Shown: positions 18,516 to 29,822, numbered from the stretch's first letter. The stretch is DNA of 64,000 bases from Pseudomonadales bacterium (GCA_022827425.1 JAJDSZ010000129.1:27084-91083), one strand, 5' to 3'. The notes: generated by a model from the letters alone, not told the origin. Translations and numbers: made by a program.

Positions 18516-19841
18516 CTAGATTCCCGACCGGCCGTAAGCGCCGAGCCGGGACTTCTTCATCAGCGAGTCATATTGATGTGACATAAGGTGCGACTGCACC
18601 TGGGACCAGAAATCCATGGTCACCACCACGGAAATCAGCAATGCCGTTCCACCGAGGTTGAACGGCACATTGGCCAGCATCTGCATGAAATTCGGCAGCA
18701 GGCAGACCAGGGTGATGTAGATCGCGCCGAACATGGTCAGCCTGGTAATTACGCCGTCGATGTACTTTGCGGTTTGCTCGCCGGGCCGGATGCCGGGAAT
18801 GAACGCCCCGGAGCGGCGCAGATTGTCCGCTACATCCCGCGGGTTGAACACCAGCGCGGTGTAGAAAAAACAGAAAAAGATGATCATCGCGCTGAAAATG
18901 ATGATGTACAGCGGCTGGCCGGGGCCGATGAGCAGGGCGAGATCCTGCAGCCATTCGGCGCTTTCCGACTGGCCGAACCACTGCCCGAGCGAGGCCGGGA
19001 AGAGCAGGATGCTGCTGGCGAAAATCGCCGGAATCACTCCCGCCATGTTGATCTTCAGCGGCAGGTGGCTGGCCTGGGCCTGATACATCTTGCGGCCCTG
19101 CTGGCGCTTGGCGTAGTTCACGGTGATGCGGCGCTGGGCGCGCTCCACATAGACGATGCAGCCCACCACGCCAACGGCGATCAGGCCCACCACGAGCAGC
19201 AGCACGCCATTGATCTGGCCTTCGTAGGCCTGGGTCAGCGAAGTGCCCACGGCAGCCGGGAAACCCGCCACGATGCCTGCGAAGATCAGCATGGAAATGC
19301 CGTTGCCGACGCCTTTTTCGGTGATCTGTTCCCCCAGCCACATCAGGAACATGGCGCCGGTCACCAGGGAAATGATCGCGGTGAGGGTGAAGGCGGGGCC
19401 GGGGTTGTAGGCCAGGGGCGTGAGCAGGCCCATGGTCATGGCGGTGCCCTGCACCGTGGCCAGGGCCAGGGCGCCCCAGCGGGTGTACTGGGTGATCTTG
19501 CGCCGGCCCGATTCGCCTTCCTTCTTCAACTGGTCGAGCTGGGGGCTGACCGCGGTGAGCAACTGCATGATGATCGAGGCGGAAATGTAGGGCATGATGC
19601 CCAGGGCGACGATGCTCATGCGCTCCAGGGCGCCGCCGGAGAACATGTTGAACAGGTCGGCGAAAGTGCCTTCGGTCTGGGAAAAGAAGGCCTGCAATTG
19701 CAGGGGGTCGATTCCCGGCACCGGAATATGGGTGCCCACGCGATAGACGAAAATCGCGAACAGCAAAAACAGCAGGCGCGACTTCAGTTCGCCAAGGCCG
19801 GCGCCGATGTTCTCGGGATTGATGCCTGGTGCTTTCGCCAT
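18516..19841 (-). CDS. secY: protein translocase subunit SecY
   Basis: 441 residues with ten membrane helices, the channel of the SecYEG translocon. [30 protein letters not shown] and [20 protein letters not shown] are conserved, as is [20 protein letters not shown] in the cytoplasmic loop. Last-but-one gene of the spc operon, 6 bp after rplO. Confidence 0.98.
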   Translation of the reverse strand: MAKAPGINPENIGAGLGELKSRLLFLLFAIFVYRVGTHIPVPGIDPLQLQAFFSQTEGTFADLFNMFSGGALERMSIVALGIMPYISASIIMQLLTAVSPQLDQLKKEGESGRRKITQYTRWGALALATVQGTAMTMGLLTPLAYNPGPAFTLTAIISLVTGAMFLMWLGEQITEKGVGNGISMLIFAGIVAGFPAAVGTSLTQAYEGQINGVLLLVVGLIAVGVVGCIVYVERAQRRITVNYAKRQQGRKMYQAQASHLPLKINMAGVIPAIFASSILLFPASLGQWFGQSESAEWLQDLALLIGPGQPLYIIIFSAMIIFFCFFYTALVFNPRDVADNLRRSGAFIPGIRPGEQTAKYIDGVITRLTMFGAIYITLVCLLPNFMQMLANVPFNLGGTALLISVVVTMDFWSQVQSHLMSHQYDSLMKKSRLGAYGRSGI

Positions 19842-19847
19842 GGTGGA

Positions 19848-20504
19848 TTACCCGTCCTCGCCTTCCACGCCACTGTCCTTCTGCGCGGCTTTCCCTTCAC
19901 TGTCATTCTGCGCGGAGTGAAGCGGAGTCGCAGAATCTCCCGCATCTTCCCCATCCTTTTCGGGTTTTGCGCCACCTGCCTGGGATTCCGCGACTTCGCG
20001 CGGAATGACAGCAGGGGGGCGCGTGTCTTCCGCAGGGGGGGGCGCGTTTTCCGCGGGGCTCTGGTTCCAGTCGCCGATGACCTTGCCGCCGGCGGCTTCG
20101 ATGGCGGCCCGGGCGCCCTTGCTGACCCGCAGCCCCTGTACGGTTAGCGCCCGGGTCACATCGCCGGAAAGCATGACCCTGGCGCGCTTGATATTGGCCT
20201 GCACCACGCCGGCCTTGCACAGGGTGTCGAGATCAATGACTTCGGCATCGATCCGGTTCAGTTCCGAAGTGCGGACCTCAGCGGTCACCCGGCCCACCCG
20301 GGAAGTAAAGCCGAACTTGGGCAGACGCATCTGCAACGGCATCTGGCCGCCTTCGAATCCGGGGCGAACGCCGCCGCCGGAGCGGGAATTCTGCCCCTTG
20401 TGCCCCTTGCCGCAGGTCTTGCCGAAACCGCTGCCCATGCCGCGGCCGACGCGCTTTCTCGCCTTGCCGCTGCCCGGGGCCGGTTTCAGGTCATTCAGTC
20501 GCAT
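19848..20504 (-). CDS. rplO: 50S ribosomal protein L15 with repeat-derived C-terminal extension
   Basis: Residues 1 to about 145 are an ordinary L15: [20 protein letters not shown], the [11 protein letters not shown] loop and [13 protein letters not shown] at the usual end. The reading frame continues to residue 218, some 73 residues beyond the family length. Residues about 165-201 are the translation of a REP-like repeat (19901-20011), giving VIPREVAES and [11 protein letters not shown]. The rest of the tail is acidic and proline-rich, probably disordered. No frameshift is needed, so the extended protein is likely made. Confidence 0.95.
   Translation of the reverse strand: MRLNDLKPAPGSGKARKRVGRGMGSGFGKTCGKGHKGQNSRSGGGVRPGFEGGQMPLQMRLPKFGFTSRVGRVTAEVRTSELNRIDAEVIDLDTLCKAGVVQANIKRARVMLSGDVTRALTVQGLRVSKGARAAIEAAGGKVIGDWNQSPAENAPPPAEDTRPPAVIPREVAESQAGGAKPEKDGEDAGDSATPLHSAQNDSEGKAAQKDSGVEGEDG
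19901..20011. repeat. REP-like palindromic repeat, copy 2, inside rplO
   Basis: It opens TGTCATTCTGCGCGGAG and closes GCGACTTCGCGCGGAATGACAG, the same ends as the other copies, with a longer centre. It lies wholly within the rplO reading frame. Confidence 0.85.
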
Positions 20505-20543
20505 TTGCCCAACTCCGTTCTCTGTTTGCCGCCAACGATCCCG

Positions 20544-20741
20544 CTAGGCCGATTCCACGGCGAGCAGGTGGCTGATCTTGTTGATCATGCCGCGCACCGC
20601 CGGGGTGTCTTCGACTTCCACGGTCTGGTGCATGCGGCGCAGGCCAAGCCCTTTCACGCACAGCTTGTGCCTGGGCTGGGCCCCGATGGGGCTGCGCACC
20701 AGGGTTACCCGGACGGTTGCCTTGGATTTCGCCTTCGCCAT
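20544..20741 (-). CDS. rpmD: 50S ribosomal protein L30
   Basis: 65 residues. [20 protein letters not shown] and [20 protein letters not shown] match L30. The start at 20741 gives the MAKAKSK beginning; the reading frame is open a little further up into rpsE but not conserved there. Starts 4 bp after the rpsE stop. Confidence 0.96.
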   Translation of the reverse strand: MAKAKSKATVRVTLVRSPIGAQPRHKLCVKGLGLRRMHQTVEVEDTPAVRGMINKISHLLAVESA

Positions 20742-20745
20742 TTTC

Positions 20746-21255
20746 TCAGCCCAGAATCTCGTCAACCGATTTGCCGCGCCGGTAGGCCACGTCTTCCGGC
20801 GAGCGCATGTCGCGCAGGCCCTTGAAAGTCGCCCGCACCACGTTCACCGGATTGGTGGAGCCATAGCACTTGGCGAGCACATCCTGCACGCCGGCGAGTT
20901 CGAGTATGGCGCGCATGGCGCCGCCGGCGATCACGCCGGTGCCTTCCGAGGCCGGCTGCATGTACACCTTCGACGCGCCGTGGCGGGCCTTGATGGGATA
21001 TTGCAGGGTCTGGCCATCGAGATTGACCGTGATCATGTTGCGGCGCGCGGATTCCATCGCCTTCTGAATGGCGAGTGGGACTTCCCGGGCCTTGCCGCGA
21101 CCGAAACCGACCCGGCCATTGCCGTCGCCCACCGCGGTGAGCGCGGTAAAGCCGAAGATCCGACCGCCCTTGACCACCTTGGCGACACGATTGACCTGGA
21201 TCAGCTTCTCCTGCAGACCCTCTTCGTTCTTTTCCGCCGTTTCTCTGAATGCCAT
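20746..21255 (-). CDS. rpsE: 30S ribosomal protein S5
   Basis: 169 residues. The N-terminal [19 protein letters not shown] is the double-stranded RNA-binding part, followed by [20 protein letters not shown], the fidelity-related loop. Normal spc-operon position between rplR and rpmD. Confidence 0.98.
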   Translation of the reverse strand: MAFRETAEKNEEGLQEKLIQVNRVAKVVKGGRIFGFTALTAVGDGNGRVGFGRGKAREVPLAIQKAMESARRNMITVNLDGQTLQYPIKARHGASKVYMQPASEGTGVIAGGAMRAILELAGVQDVLAKCYGSTNPVNVVRATFKGLRDMRSPEDVAYRRGKSVDEILG

Positions 21256-21264
21256 ATTGAATAC

Positions 21265-21615
21265 CTAGAACTTCAAGCCCGCTTCCCGGGCCGCTTCCGC
21301 CAGGGCCTTGACGCGACCGTGGTAGGCGTAGCCCGAACGGTCGAAAGCCACCGTGTCGATTCCCGCCGCGAGGGCGCGCTCGGCGATGCGTTGGCCCACC
21401 TTGCCGGCGGCCTCGATATTGCCCGTGGCGCCGCCGCGCTGGTCCTTCTCCACGGTGGAGGCGCAGGCCAGCACCGAGGCGCCGCCGGGAGCGATGATCT
21501 GGGCGTACATATGCCTGGGCGAGCGAAACACGCACAGGCGGTTGATACCCTGTTGCCGAATCCGCGCCCTCGCTCTTCGCGCCCGGCGCAGGCGGGCGTC
21601 TTTCTTTACACTCAC
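21265..21615 (-). CDS. rplR: 50S ribosomal protein L18
   Basis: 116 residues, 5S rRNA-binding. [20 protein letters not shown] and [20 protein letters not shown] are diagnostic. The start is the GTG at 21615, which gives the expected [15 protein letters not shown]-terminus; an upstream in-frame ATG would add about 70 non-conserved residues overlapping rplF. Weak AGAGG ribosome site. Confidence 0.95.
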   Translation of the reverse strand: MSVKKDARLRRARRARARIRQQGINRLCVFRSPRHMYAQIIAPGGASVLACASTVEKDQRGGATGNIEAAGKVGQRIAERALAAGIDTVAFDRSGYAYHGRVKALAEAAREAGLKF

Positions 21616-21625
21616 AATCTGGCCT

Positions 21626-22159
21626 CTACTTCTTCTTCGCCTCTTTCGAGAACACGCGCTCGCCCACATAGCGAACACCCTTGCCCTTGTAGGGTTCGGG
21701 CGGGCGGAAAGCGCGGATTTCGGCGGCCACCTGGCCCACTTTCTGCTTGTCCGCCCCGCTGACGCTGATTTCCGTCTGGGACGGCGTTTCCACCTTGACG
21801 CCATCGGGAACGGCGTAATCAATGGGGTGGGAATAGCCCAGGGTCAGATTCAGCTTCGACCCCTGGGCCCTGGCGCGATAGCCGACACCGCGCAGTTCCA
21901 GTTTTTTCTCATAGCCTTCGGAAACCCCGGTGACCATGTTGCGCAGCAGGGAATGCACGGTTCCCACCATGGCGTTGGCCCGCCGCGAATTTCGCCGGGT
22001 GCTGACCCGCAGGCCTTCATCGCCCTGGGCCACCTCGACTTCCACCGGCAGCGCGAGCTGCAGGGAACCCTTGCCGCCCTTGACGGAGACTTCTCCGCCG
22101 CGCAGCACCGCTTCCACGCCTTCGGGAAGCCGCACCGGATTGTTGGCCATTCTCGACAT
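21626..22159 (-). CDS. rplF: 50S ribosomal protein L6
   Basis: 177 residues, two-domain L6. [20 protein letters not shown] and the C-terminal [16 protein letters not shown], which lies near the sarcin-ricin loop, are typical. 20 bp after rpsH. Confidence 0.98.
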   Translation of the reverse strand: MSRMANNPVRLPEGVEAVLRGGEVSVKGGKGSLQLALPVEVEVAQGDEGLRVSTRRNSRRANAMVGTVHSLLRNMVTGVSEGYEKKLELRGVGYRARAQGSKLNLTLGYSHPIDYAVPDGVKVETPSQTEISVSGADKQKVGQVAAEIRAFRPPEPYKGKGVRYVGERVFSKEAKKK

Positions 22160-22179
22160 GGTCTGGTTCCTGTTTCCGC

Positions 22180-22575
22180 CTAGAACACCGTGCAGATCAC
22201 TTCGCCGCCGACGCCTTTCGCCCGGGCCTGGCGGTCGGTCATCAGGCCCAGATTGGTGGACATGATGACGGTGCCGAGACCGGCGCGGTTGCTGGGCAAA
22301 TCGTCCTTGCCGCGGTAGCTGCGCAGGCCGGGACGGCTTACCCGCTTGATCTCCTCGATGGCGGGCACACCATTGACGTACTTCAGCGCCACTTCGATTT
22401 CCGGCTTGCCGCCGTTGTCGTCCACCGAATAGGACTGGATGTAGCCCTCCTCGAGCAGCAGCCCGCAGATGGCAAGCTTGATCTTCGACGCCGGGCAGCG
22501 CACGGTTTCCAGTTTGGCCATTTGCGCATTGCGGATGCGGGTCAGGTAATCGGCGATCGGGTCGGTCATGCTCAT
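22180..22575 (-). CDS. rpsH: 30S ribosomal protein S8
   Basis: 131 residues. [20 protein letters not shown] and the C-terminal [20 protein letters not shown] are hallmarks. In E. coli S8 represses the spc operon by binding near rplE; I cannot confirm the target here by eye. Confidence 0.98.
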   Translation of the reverse strand: MSMTDPIADYLTRIRNAQMAKLETVRCPASKIKLAICGLLLEEGYIQSYSVDDNGGKPEIEVALKYVNGVPAIEEIKRVSRPGLRSYRGKDDLPSNRAGLGTVIMSTNLGLMTDRQARAKGVGGEVICTVF

Positions 22576-22588
22576 GGTGATTCCCCGC

Positions 22589-22894
22589 CTACCAGCTCGC
22601 TTTCACCAGGCCCGGCACATCGCCGCGCATGGCCGCTTCGCGCAGCTTGTTGCGGCACAGGCCGAACTTGCGAAACACGCCCCGGGGCCTGCCGGTAAGC
22701 CGGCAGCGCCGCACAACCCGCACCGGGCTCGCGTTTCGCGGCAGCTTCTGCAATTTCATCTGCGCTTCCCATTTTTCCTCGCCGCCCGCTTTCGAGTCGG
22801 CTAGCACCGCTTTCAGCGCGTCGCGACGGGCGGCGTACCGCCGCACGGTCTTCATTCGCTTCGCTTCCCTGGCGATCATTGAAACTTTTGCCAT
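22589..22894 (-). CDS. rpsN: 30S ribosomal protein S14
   Basis: 101 residues, the long zinc-free type: no CxxC pair is present in the body. [20 protein letters not shown] at the start and [20 protein letters not shown] near the end fit. The ATG at 22894 is chosen over an in-frame start 48 bp upstream, which overlaps rplE. Confidence 0.97.
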   Translation of the reverse strand: MAKVSMIAREAKRMKTVRRYAARRDALKAVLADSKAGGEEKWEAQMKLQKLPRNASPVRVVRRCRLTGRPRGVFRKFGLCRNKLREAAMRGDVPGLVKASW

Positions 22895-22938
22895 GTACCC
22901 GTCTCCCGCGGCGCCCGCCGCGTTCGCTCCCGTTGCCG

Positions 22939-23496
22939 TCAACCCGCCGCCGCGCCCATGCCCCGGAAGGGAAAGCGCATGGCGGCGAGCAGGGCCCGCC
23001 CCTCTTCGTCGCTGCCGGCGTCGGTGGTGATAATGATGTCGAGCCCCCGGATCTTGTCGATCTTGTCGTAGTCGATCTCGGGGAAGATGATCTGTTCGCT
23101 CACGCCCATGGCGAAATTGCCGTTGCCGTCGAAGGATTTCGGATTGAGGCCGCGGAAATCCCGGATTCTGGGGATGGCGATTCCCACCAGCCGCTCGAGA
23201 AACTCGTACATCCGCTCGCCCCGCAGGGTCACCTTGCAGCCGATGGGCCAGCCTTCGCGAATCTTGAATCCCGCCACGCTCTTGCGCGCCCTGGTGATCA
23301 CCGGCTTCTGGCCGCTGATGGCCCGCATGTCGGCGCTGGCGTGCTCCAGGACTTTCTTGTCCGCCACCGCGTCGCCAAGGCCCATGTTGAGCACCACCTT
23401 GGTCACCCTGGGCGCCTGCATGGGATTGGCGTAGCCGAATTGTTTGGTCAAGGCCGGCGCCACTTCCCGCTGATAGAATTTCCTGAATCCCGCCAT
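22939..23496 (-). CDS. rplE: 50S ribosomal protein L5
   Basis: 185 residues, 5S rRNA and tRNA contact. [40 protein letters not shown] and [20 protein letters not shown] are conserved. ATG at 23496 is preferred; a GTG 9 bp upstream is in frame. Confidence 0.97.
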   Translation of the reverse strand: MAGFRKFYQREVAPALTKQFGYANPMQAPRVTKVVLNMGLGDAVADKKVLEHASADMRAISGQKPVITRARKSVAGFKIREGWPIGCKVTLRGERMYEFLERLVGIAIPRIRDFRGLNPKSFDGNGNFAMGVSEQIIFPEIDYDKIDKIRGLDIIITTDAGSDEEGRALLAAMRFPFRGMGAAAG

Positions 23497-23515
23497 TGCT
23501 CTCACCAGGCCTGTT

Positions 23516-23830
23516 TCAGTCTATTGCGTCGCCGCTCGACTTGAAGAAGCGGGTCTTGCCGCCGTCATCGTCGATGCGGATGCCGACCCGGTCTGCCGCG
23601 CCGGTGTCGGGATTGAATATCGCCACATTGGAAATATGCAGTGGCGCCTCTTTCTCCACGATGCCCCCCGCCTGACCCAGATTGGGATTGGGCCGGGTAT
23701 GCCGCTTGATCATGTTGACCCCCGCGACGATGACCCGGTCATCGCCCACCATGCGGGAGATCGTGCCCCGGGTGCCTTTGTCCCGGCCGGCAATCACGAT
23801 CACTTCGTCGTCTCTTCGCAGTTTGCGCAT
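23516..23830 (-). CDS. rplX: 50S ribosomal protein L24
   Basis: 104 residues with the KOW motif in [20 protein letters not shown], an assembly initiator of the large subunit. The ATG at 23830 matches the family start; five extra residues from 23845 are possible. Confidence 0.97.
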   Translation of the reverse strand: MRKLRRDDEVIVIAGRDKGTRGTISRMVGDDRVIVAGVNMIKRHTRPNPNLGQAGGIVEKEAPLHISNVAIFNPDTGAADRVGIRIDDDGGKTRFFKSSGDAID

Positions 23831-23861
23831 AGCTTGCAGTCCCATCGGCCCCGACAGCCGA

Positions 23862-24230
23862 TTACAACACCTCCGGCGCCAGTGAGATGATCCGCATGAA
23901 GCGTTCTTCCCGCAGTTCCCGGGTAACCGGGCCGAATACCCGGGTGCCGATGGGCGCCTGCTGGTTGTTCAGCAGAATCGCGGCGTTGTCGTCAAAACGG
24001 ATCAGGGAGCCGTCGCCCCGGCGCACGCCCTTGCGGGTTCGCACCACGAGCGCGTCGAGCACCTGGCCCTTCTTCACCCTTCCCCGGGGAATCGCCTCCT
24101 TCACGGTGACCTTGATGATGTCGCCGATTCGGGCATAGCGCCGGTGGGAGCCGCCAAGCACCTTGATGCACATGACCCGGCGCGCGCCGCTGTTGTCGGC
24201 CACATCGAGGTAGGATTGCACTTGAATCAT
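23862..24230 (-). CDS. rplN: 50S ribosomal protein L14
   Basis: 122 residues. [20 protein letters not shown], the [20 protein letters not shown] stretch and [20 protein letters not shown] at the end are near-invariant. First gene of the spc operon. A 90-bp gap separates it from rpsQ, the junction between the S10 and spc operons. Confidence 0.98.
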   Translation of the reverse strand: MIQVQSYLDVADNSGARRVMCIKVLGGSHRRYARIGDIIKVTVKEAIPRGRVKKGQVLDALVVRTRKGVRRGDGSLIRFDDNAAILLNNQQAPIGTRVFGPVTRELREERFMRIISLAPEVL

Positions 24231-24320
24231 CGCTCAGTTTCCACCTTTCAATCCCTGGGCCGGACCCCTGGCCCGACATCCGTGACAGCTATCTTCTATC
24301 TTCGTGATTTTCATGGGGCG

Positions 24321-24596
24321 TCAAACTTCCGTGGCCCGCTTGTCGATGGAAACCAGCGCCCAGGACTTGGTGCGGGAGATCGGCCGCACTTCGCGGATGG
24401 TCACTTCATCGCCAGGCCGGCAGTCGTTGTTCGCGTCATGGGCGGCAATCCGGGTGGAGCGCTTGACGATCTTGCCGTACACCGGATGCTTGACCCGCCG
24501 TTCCACGAGCACCACGATGGACTTGTCCATGCGGTTGCTGATCACCCTGCCCGAAGTCGTGCGTCCCTTTCCCTGTTCCACATTGATTTCTGTCAT
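24321..24596 (-). CDS. rpsQ: 30S ribosomal protein S17
   Basis: 91 residues. [20 protein letters not shown] and [20 protein letters not shown] are typical. Last gene of the S10 operon; its start overlaps the rpmC stop by 4 bp. Confidence 0.97.
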   Translation of the reverse strand: MTEINVEQGKGRTTSGRVISNRMDKSIVVLVERRVKHPVYGKIVKRSTRIAAHDANNDCRPGDEVTIREVRPISRTKSWALVSIDKRATEV

Positions 24597-24820
24597 TCGC
24601 TTTCTTCCACCGCCGTCAGCGCCGCGTCCGCGGCGGCCTTCTCGGCGAGCAATGTCTTGATTCTGGCAATATCCTTGCGCACCGCCGTCGCCAGATGCGG
24701 CTGGCCCAACTGGCCCGTCGCTTTCTGCATGCGGTAGCCGAACTGCTCCTTGCGCAATTCCTCCAGCCGGGTCTGCAATTCGGCGGGGGTCATTTCCCGC
24801 AGTTCGCCCGCTTTCATCAC
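24593..24820 (-). CDS. rpmC: 50S ribosomal protein L29
   Basis: 75 residues. [20 protein letters not shown] and [15 protein letters not shown] are L29. The alanine-rich C-terminus makes it slightly longer than usual (63-67). It overlaps rplP and rpsQ by 4 bp at each end. Confidence 0.96.
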   Translation of the reverse strand: MMKAGELREMTPAELQTRLEELRKEQFGYRMQKATGQLGQPHLATAVRKDIARIKTLLAEKAAADAALTAVEESE

Positions 24821-25230
24821 ATGACCGTCCGTTTCACAAAACTCGTGCGGAACGGCAGCTTGGCCGCGGCCAGGGAAAACGCGTCCCGGGCCAGTTCCTC
24901 GTCCACGCCTTCAATCTCGAACATGACCCGGCCCGGCTGGATCTGGGCGACCCAGTATTCGACATTGCCCTTGCCCTTGCCCTGGCGCACTTCGAGCGGC
25001 TTCTGGGTGATTGGCTTGTCCGGGAACACCCGGATCCAGATCTTGCCGCCCCGGCGCACCCGGCGCGTCATCGCCCGCCGCGCCGCTTCGATCTGGCGCG
25101 CGGTCAGGCGGCCGCGGCTGACGGCTTTCAGGCCGAACTGGCCGAAATCCACCGAACTGCCGCGGTGGGACAGGCCGCGATTGCGGCCCTTGTGCATCTT
25201 GCGAAACTTGGTGCGCTTGGGCTGTAACAC
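24817..25230 (-). CDS. rplP: 50S ribosomal protein L16
   Basis: 137 residues. [20 protein letters not shown] and [20 protein letters not shown] are hallmarks of L16, which lies by the A-site of the peptidyl transferase centre. Confidence 0.98.
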   Translation of the reverse strand: MLQPKRTKFRKMHKGRNRGLSHRGSSVDFGQFGLKAVSRGRLTARQIEAARRAMTRRVRRGGKIWIRVFPDKPITQKPLEVRQGKGKGNVEYWVAQIQPGRVMFEIEGVDEELARDAFSLAAAKLPFRTSFVKRTVM

Positions 25231-25275
25231 TTTTCCTGACTCTCCTACCGTAATCCGGTCCGGCCCGGCGTCCGC

Positions 25276-25959
25276 CTAGGCCTGGGCCGCCCTGGCGCCG
25301 GGCCCGAGCATGGCTTCGTCGAGATCGAACACCTCGCCCCGGAAAATCCAAACCTTGACGCCGATCACGCCATAGGTGGTGCTGGCTTCCGAGGTGGCGT
25401 AGTCGATATCGGCGCGGAAGGTGTGCAGGGGCACGCGGCCTTCGCGATACCATTCCGAGCGCGCGATTTCCGCGCCGCCGAGGCGGCCGCCCACCTGCAC
25501 CTTGATGCCTTCGGCGCCGTGGCGCATGGCGTTCTGCACCGCCCGCTTCATGGCCCGGCGAAACATCACCCGGCGTTCGAGCTGCTGGGCGACGCTGTCG
25601 GCGACGAGCTGGGCGTCGAGGTCGGGCTTGCGGATCTCTTCAATATTCACCTGCACCGCCCGCTGATCGAGCTGCATCAGGTTGGCTAGGGCGGCGCGCA
25701 GCTTTTCCACGTCCTCGCCCTTCTTGCCGATCACGATGCCCGGCCGCGCGGTATGAATCGTGATGCGCGCGGTTTCGGCGGGGCGTTCGATATCCACCCG
25801 GGACACCGAGGCGTTGGCGAGGCGCTTGCGGATGTATTCGCGCACTTTCAGGTCCACGAGCAGGTTGTCCGCGTATTGCTCGCCTTCGGCGTACCACAGC
25901 GAGGTGTGCCGCTTGACGATGCCAAGCCTGATGCCGGTTGGATGCGCTTTTTGACCCAT
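25276..25959 (-). CDS. rpsC: 30S ribosomal protein S3
   Basis: 227 residues. [20 protein letters not shown], the KH domain with [20 protein letters not shown] and the mRNA-entry helicase face near [20 protein letters not shown]. 4 bp after rplV. Confidence 0.98.
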   Translation of the reverse strand: MGQKAHPTGIRLGIVKRHTSLWYAEGEQYADNLLVDLKVREYIRKRLANASVSRVDIERPAETARITIHTARPGIVIGKKGEDVEKLRAALANLMQLDQRAVQVNIEEIRKPDLDAQLVADSVAQQLERRVMFRRAMKRAVQNAMRHGAEGIKVQVGGRLGGAEIARSEWYREGRVPLHTFRADIDYATSEASTTYGVIGVKVWIFRGEVFDLDEAMLGPGARAAQA

Positions 25960-25963
25960 TTGC

Positions 25964-26332
25964 CTAGTCCTGACTCCCGCCTTTGCCCGCCGCGTCCCAC
26001 TCGCCGTCGGCTACCTTGATGGTGATATGGCAGGAGCGCTTGAGAATCCGGTCCGCCCTGCCCTTTGCCCGCGGCCGGATGCGTTTCATGGTGCGCGCCT
26101 CGTCCACGCAAATCGTCGCTATCTTCAATTCGTCCACATCGGCGCCTTCATTGTGTTCGGCGTTGGCGATGGCCGAGTTGAGCAGCTTGCGGATGATCGC
26201 CGCGGCTTTCCGGGTGCTGAAAGTCAGCACCTGCAGGGCTTCCTCCACGGGCTTGCCGCGAACCTGGTCCGCCACGAGCCGCGCCTTCTGCGCCGAAATC
26301 CGCGCGCCCCGCAATCTTGCCGCCACTTCCAT
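25964..26332 (-). CDS. rplV: 50S ribosomal protein L22
   Basis: 122 residues; its hairpin lines the exit tunnel near [20 protein letters not shown]. The C-terminus has an extra [14 protein letters not shown] tail of about 10 residues compared with E. coli. Confidence 0.97.
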   Translation of the reverse strand: MEVAARLRGARISAQKARLVADQVRGKPVEEALQVLTFSTRKAAAIIRKLLNSAIANAEHNEGADVDELKIATICVDEARTMKRIRPRAKGRADRILKRSCHITIKVADGEWDAAGKGGSQD

Positions 26333-26350
26333 CTCCGTATCTCCCGCCGG

Positions 26351-26629
26351 CTATCGCCGCTTTGCCTTCTTGTCGGCAACATGGCTGCGATAGGTGCGGG
26401 TCAGGGCGAACTCGCCGAGCTTGTGACCCACCATGTCTTCGCTGATGAATACCGGCACATGCTGGCGGCCGTTGTGCACGGCGATCGTCAGGCCGAGCAT
26501 GTCCGGCGAAATCATCGACCGCCGCGACCAGGTCTTGATCGGGCGCTTGTCGTTGTTCTCCGCGGCCTTCTGCACTTTCCTCATCAGGTGCAGATCGATA
26601 AAGGGGCCTTTTTTCAATGAACGTGGCAC
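26351..26629 (-). CDS. rpsS: 30S ribosomal protein S19
   Basis: 92 residues. [20 protein letters not shown] and [20 protein letters not shown] are conserved head-domain sequences. Confidence 0.98.
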   Translation of the reverse strand: MPRSLKKGPFIDLHLMRKVQKAAENNDKRPIKTWSRRSMISPDMLGLTIAVHNGRQHVPVFISEDMVGHKLGEFALTRTYRSHVADKKAKRR

Positions 26630-26662
26630 TGCTCGATTCCTCTTTGCTGATCCCGGACGGCC

Positions 26663-27493
26663 CTAACGGTTCGACTTTCTGCGCCGCACGATCAGCTTGT
26701 CGGTGCGCTTGTTGGAACGGGTCTTGAAGCCCTTGGTGGGCACGCCGGTGGGCGACACCGGATGCCGGCCGCCGGAGGACTTGCCTTCGCCGCCGCCATG
26801 GGGGTGATCCACGGGATTCATCACCACGCCCCGCACCGTTGGCCGGATGCCGCGCCAGCGGCTCGCGCCCGCCTTGCCCAGGGAACGCAGGGAATGCTCG
26901 GAGTTGGAAACTTCGCCCAGGGTTGCGCGGCAATCGGCAAGCACCTTGCGCATTTCGCCGGAGCGCAGACGCAGGGTGACGTATTTTCCTTCCCGGGCCA
27001 CAAGTTGCACCGAGGCGCCGGCGCTGCGGGCGATCTGGGCGCCCTTGCCCGGCTTCAACTCAATGCAATGCAAGTTGCTGCCAAGCGGCACATTGCGCAG
27101 CGGCAGGCAGTTGCCGGCGCGAATCGGAGAATCCTCGCCGGACAGGAGCCGGTCTCCCGCCCGCACCGCCGCCGGGGCGATGATGTAGCGGCGCTCGCCA
27201 TCGGCATACAGCAGCAGGGCGATATTGGCCGAACGGTTCGGGTCGTATTCGAGCCGCTCCACTTTGGCTTCGATATTGTCCTTGTTGCGGCGGAAATCGA
27301 TGATGCGGTACTTCTGCTTGTGGCCGCCGCCGGCGTGGCGCCGGGTGATTCTACCCTGGTTGTTGCGGCCGCCGGTTTTCGGCTTGGGCGCGGTCAGCGG
27401 CGCGAAAGGCGCGCCCTTGTGCAATTCGGGATGGCGCACCTTGACGACGAAACGGCGTCCGGGTGATGTGGGTTTGCATTTTACGACCGGCAT
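26663..27493 (-). CDS. rplB: 50S ribosomal protein L2
   Basis: 276 residues. [20 protein letters not shown] at the N-terminal side, and the peptidyl-transferase-proximal [20 protein letters not shown] with the essential histidine. Normal length and position. Confidence 0.98.
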   Translation of the reverse strand: MPVVKCKPTSPGRRFVVKVRHPELHKGAPFAPLTAPKPKTGGRNNQGRITRRHAGGGHKQKYRIIDFRRNKDNIEAKVERLEYDPNRSANIALLLYADGERRYIIAPAAVRAGDRLLSGEDSPIRAGNCLPLRNVPLGSNLHCIELKPGKGAQIARSAGASVQLVAREGKYVTLRLRSGEMRKVLADCRATLGEVSNSEHSLRSLGKAGASRWRGIRPTVRGVVMNPVDHPHGGGEGKSSGGRHPVSPTGVPTKGFKTRSNKRTDKLIVRRRKSNR

Positions 27494-27507
27494 GGCGTCA
27501 ACTCCTC

Positions 27508-27807
27508 CTAACCCGCATCCGCGAAATCGATTGCATCGCCGGGCTGCAGGCGCACATAGGCCTTGCGCCAGTCCGGGCGCTTGCGCGGGCGGCCCCGGGC
27601 GGCACCCTTGACCTTGCCCTTCACATTGAGCACCTGGAGGTCGGTGACCACCACCTCGTAGATGGTTTCCACCGCGGTCCTGATTTCCGCCTTGGTGGCG
27701 TCCCGCGCCACCCGGAAGGCGTATTGATTGTGTTCGTCGCCGGCTATGGTGGTCTTCTCGGACACATGTGGCGCCAGCAATACCTGATACATGCGTTCCG
27801 GGTTCAT
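27508..27807 (-). CDS. rplW: 50S ribosomal protein L23
   Basis: 99 residues; docks trigger factor and SRP at the tunnel exit. [20 protein letters not shown] and the [20 protein letters not shown] basic loop identify it. Start overlaps the rplD stop by 4 bp. Confidence 0.97.
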   Translation of the reverse strand: MNPERMYQVLLAPHVSEKTTIAGDEHNQYAFRVARDATKAEIRTAVETIYEVVVTDLQVLNVKGKVKGAARGRPRKRPDWRKAYVRLQPGDAIDFADAG

Positions 27808-28421
27808 GACAGCATTCCTTCCATCTGCTTCATGGCCGCCACGGTACAGAGCACCTTGTCGAATCCGATCAGGCTCACCGGATCGATCGCCTGGGCGTCG
27901 AGCACGTCCACCTTGTGGAGATTGCGGGCGGCGAGATACAGGTTCCGCTCCACCCCTCCGGTGATGATGAGCACGTTGTCGAGTTCGAATTCCCCGAGCT
28001 TGCCCACGAGTTCCTTCGTCTTGTGCGATTCTAGGCTGAAATCGTCCACCACGATGAGGCGTTGCTGGCGAATGAGTTCGGAGACGATGCACCGCATCGC
28101 GCTGCGGTACATCTTGCGATTGAGTTTCTTGCCGTAGTCCCGGGGCCGGGCCGCGAAAGCAAGGCCTCCGCCGCGCCAGATTGGCGAGCGGATGGTGCCG
28201 GCCCGGGCCCTGCCGGTGCCTTTCTGGCGCCAGGGCTTGCGCCCGCCGCCGCGGACTTCGGAGCGGTTCTTCTGCCGGACGCTGCCCTGGCGGGCGCCGG
28301 CGAGATAGGTCACCACCGTCTGATGCACCAGCGGCTCATTGAATTCCCGGGCAAAGGCCTCGTCGGGAAGGGAAATCGTTTTCCGGGTCTTCTTTCCCGG
28401 AACCGTCAAGGCCAGTTCCAT
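27804..28421 (-). CDS. rplD: 50S ribosomal protein L4
   Basis: 205 residues. The tunnel loop [20 protein letters not shown] is intact, followed by the [19 protein letters not shown] stretch. In E. coli L4 also represses the S10 operon by attenuation at the leader; see the terminator noted upstream of rplC. Starts 2 bp after the rplC stop. Confidence 0.97.
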   Translation of the reverse strand: MELALTVPGKKTRKTISLPDEAFAREFNEPLVHQTVVTYLAGARQGSVRQKNRSEVRGGGRKPWRQKGTGRARAGTIRSPIWRGGGLAFAARPRDYGKKLNRKMYRSAMRCIVSELIRQQRLIVVDDFSLESHKTKELVGKLGEFELDNVLIITGGVERNLYLAARNLHKVDVLDAQAIDPVSLIGFDKVLCTVAAMKQMEGMLS

Positions 28422-28423
28422 GA

Positions 28424-29074
28424 TCAATTCGTCCGTCTGGTCTTGATGGCGGGCCGCACGATTACCCGGGAACCGGTGGCGCCGGGCAGCGCGCCCTTGA
28501 TCAGCAGCAGATGGTTTTCGAGGTCCACCCGCACGACTTCCAGGCTTTGCACGGTCTTGCGCACATTGCCCATCTGTCCGGCCATCTTCTTGCCCTTGAA
28601 TACCTTGCCCGGCGTCTGGCACTGGCCGATGGAGCCCGGGGCGCGGTGTGAAATCGAGTTGCCGTGGGTGGCGTCCTGCATGCTGAAGTTGTGGCGCTTG
28701 ACCGTGCCCTGGAAGCCCTTGCCCTTGGAGACGCCGGTGACATCGACTTTCTGGCCGGCTTCAAACAGGTTCACGCGGAATTCGCTGCCGGCGCTGACTT
28801 CGCCGAGATCCACGCCCTCGATGCGGAACTCCCACAGGCCTTCGCCGGCTTCGGTTCCCGCCTTGCGGAAATGGCCGGCTTCACAATTGTTGACGCGTGA
28901 AGGCTTGCGCGAGCCCATGGTGACCTGGACCGCGCTGTAACCGTCCGACTCCGGGGTTTTGACCTGGGTCACCCGGTTCGGCTGCACTTCCACCACGGTC
29001 ACCGGAACGGATTCACCGTCTTCCGTGAAGACGCGGGTCATCCCGCTCTTGCGACCAACAAGTCCTAAGGACAT
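28424..29074 (-). CDS. rplC: 50S ribosomal protein L3
   Basis: 216 residues. [20 protein letters not shown] and the [20 protein letters not shown] segment with the methylatable Gln are typical. ATG at 29074 is the family start. Preceded by a 202-bp gap that contains an intrinsic terminator, so transcription into rplC is probably regulated. Confidence 0.97.
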   Translation of the reverse strand: MSLGLVGRKSGMTRVFTEDGESVPVTVVEVQPNRVTQVKTPESDGYSAVQVTMGSRKPSRVNNCEAGHFRKAGTEAGEGLWEFRIEGVDLGEVSAGSEFRVNLFEAGQKVDVTGVSKGKGFQGTVKRHNFSMQDATHGNSISHRAPGSIGQCQTPGKVFKGKKMAGQMGNVRKTVQSLEVVRVDLENHLLLIKGALPGATGSRVIVRPAIKTRRTN

Positions 29075-29222
29075 TTGCGAAACACCTCTTTGCGCACGGG
29101 GCTGAAACCCTCTCTGGCCGCTTGCGCGTTGCACCTGGCGCGATATCAGGGATACCCGTGAGATCAGTGCGCCAATTGACTATTTTCCCGGAAGCTGCGA
29201 TGAATCTTCGCTTCCTTCAGCT

Positions 29223-29257
29223 AAAAAAAGGGCAACGGGGACTGACAACCCGTTGCC
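29223..29257 (-). terminator. intrinsic terminator/attenuator between rpsJ and rplC
   Basis: On the minus strand GGCAACGGG pairs with CCCGTTGCC around an 8-10 nt loop, followed by CTTTTTTTAG. A textbook stem plus T-run, about 20 bp after the rpsJ stop and about 150 bp before rplC. Confidence 0.8.
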
Positions 29258-29276
29258 TGGTTCTGGTTCAGCGCGC

Positions 29277-29606
<330 letters not shown>

Positions 29607-29722
29607 TCAGGCCAGAAGGCCCTGTCCTCTGCAGGTATTCGCCTCGCTTCCCGGCTGCCCGGGCGCGGCCTGATCGCATCGAAATCGACGGTTTCAGGTT
29701 CGCCCGCCCAAAAAAGACGCGT

Positions 29723-29752
29723 ATTTTGCTGACTTGACATGGGGGTGTCAAG
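29723..29752 (-). promoter_or_regulatory. S10 operon promoter with overlapping palindrome
   Basis: On the minus strand TTGACA (29751-29746), a 17-bp spacer and CAAAAT (29728-29723). The -35 box is part of CTTGACACCCCCATGTCAAG, a 7-bp inverted repeat (29733-29752) that could be a protein-binding site. About 130 bp upstream of rpsJ. Confidence 0.6.
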
Positions 29753-29822
29753 CAAAAAATGCCTGTATCCACAAAAAAGTTTGCTTGGAGTGATGGTGGG
29801 GGAAATCGTGTGGCTTCAATCC

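Noticed and set aside
18588-20147. 519-codon plus-strand open frame across secY and rplO
   Set aside because: Antisense to two unmistakable genes; composition typical of reversed GC-rich codons.
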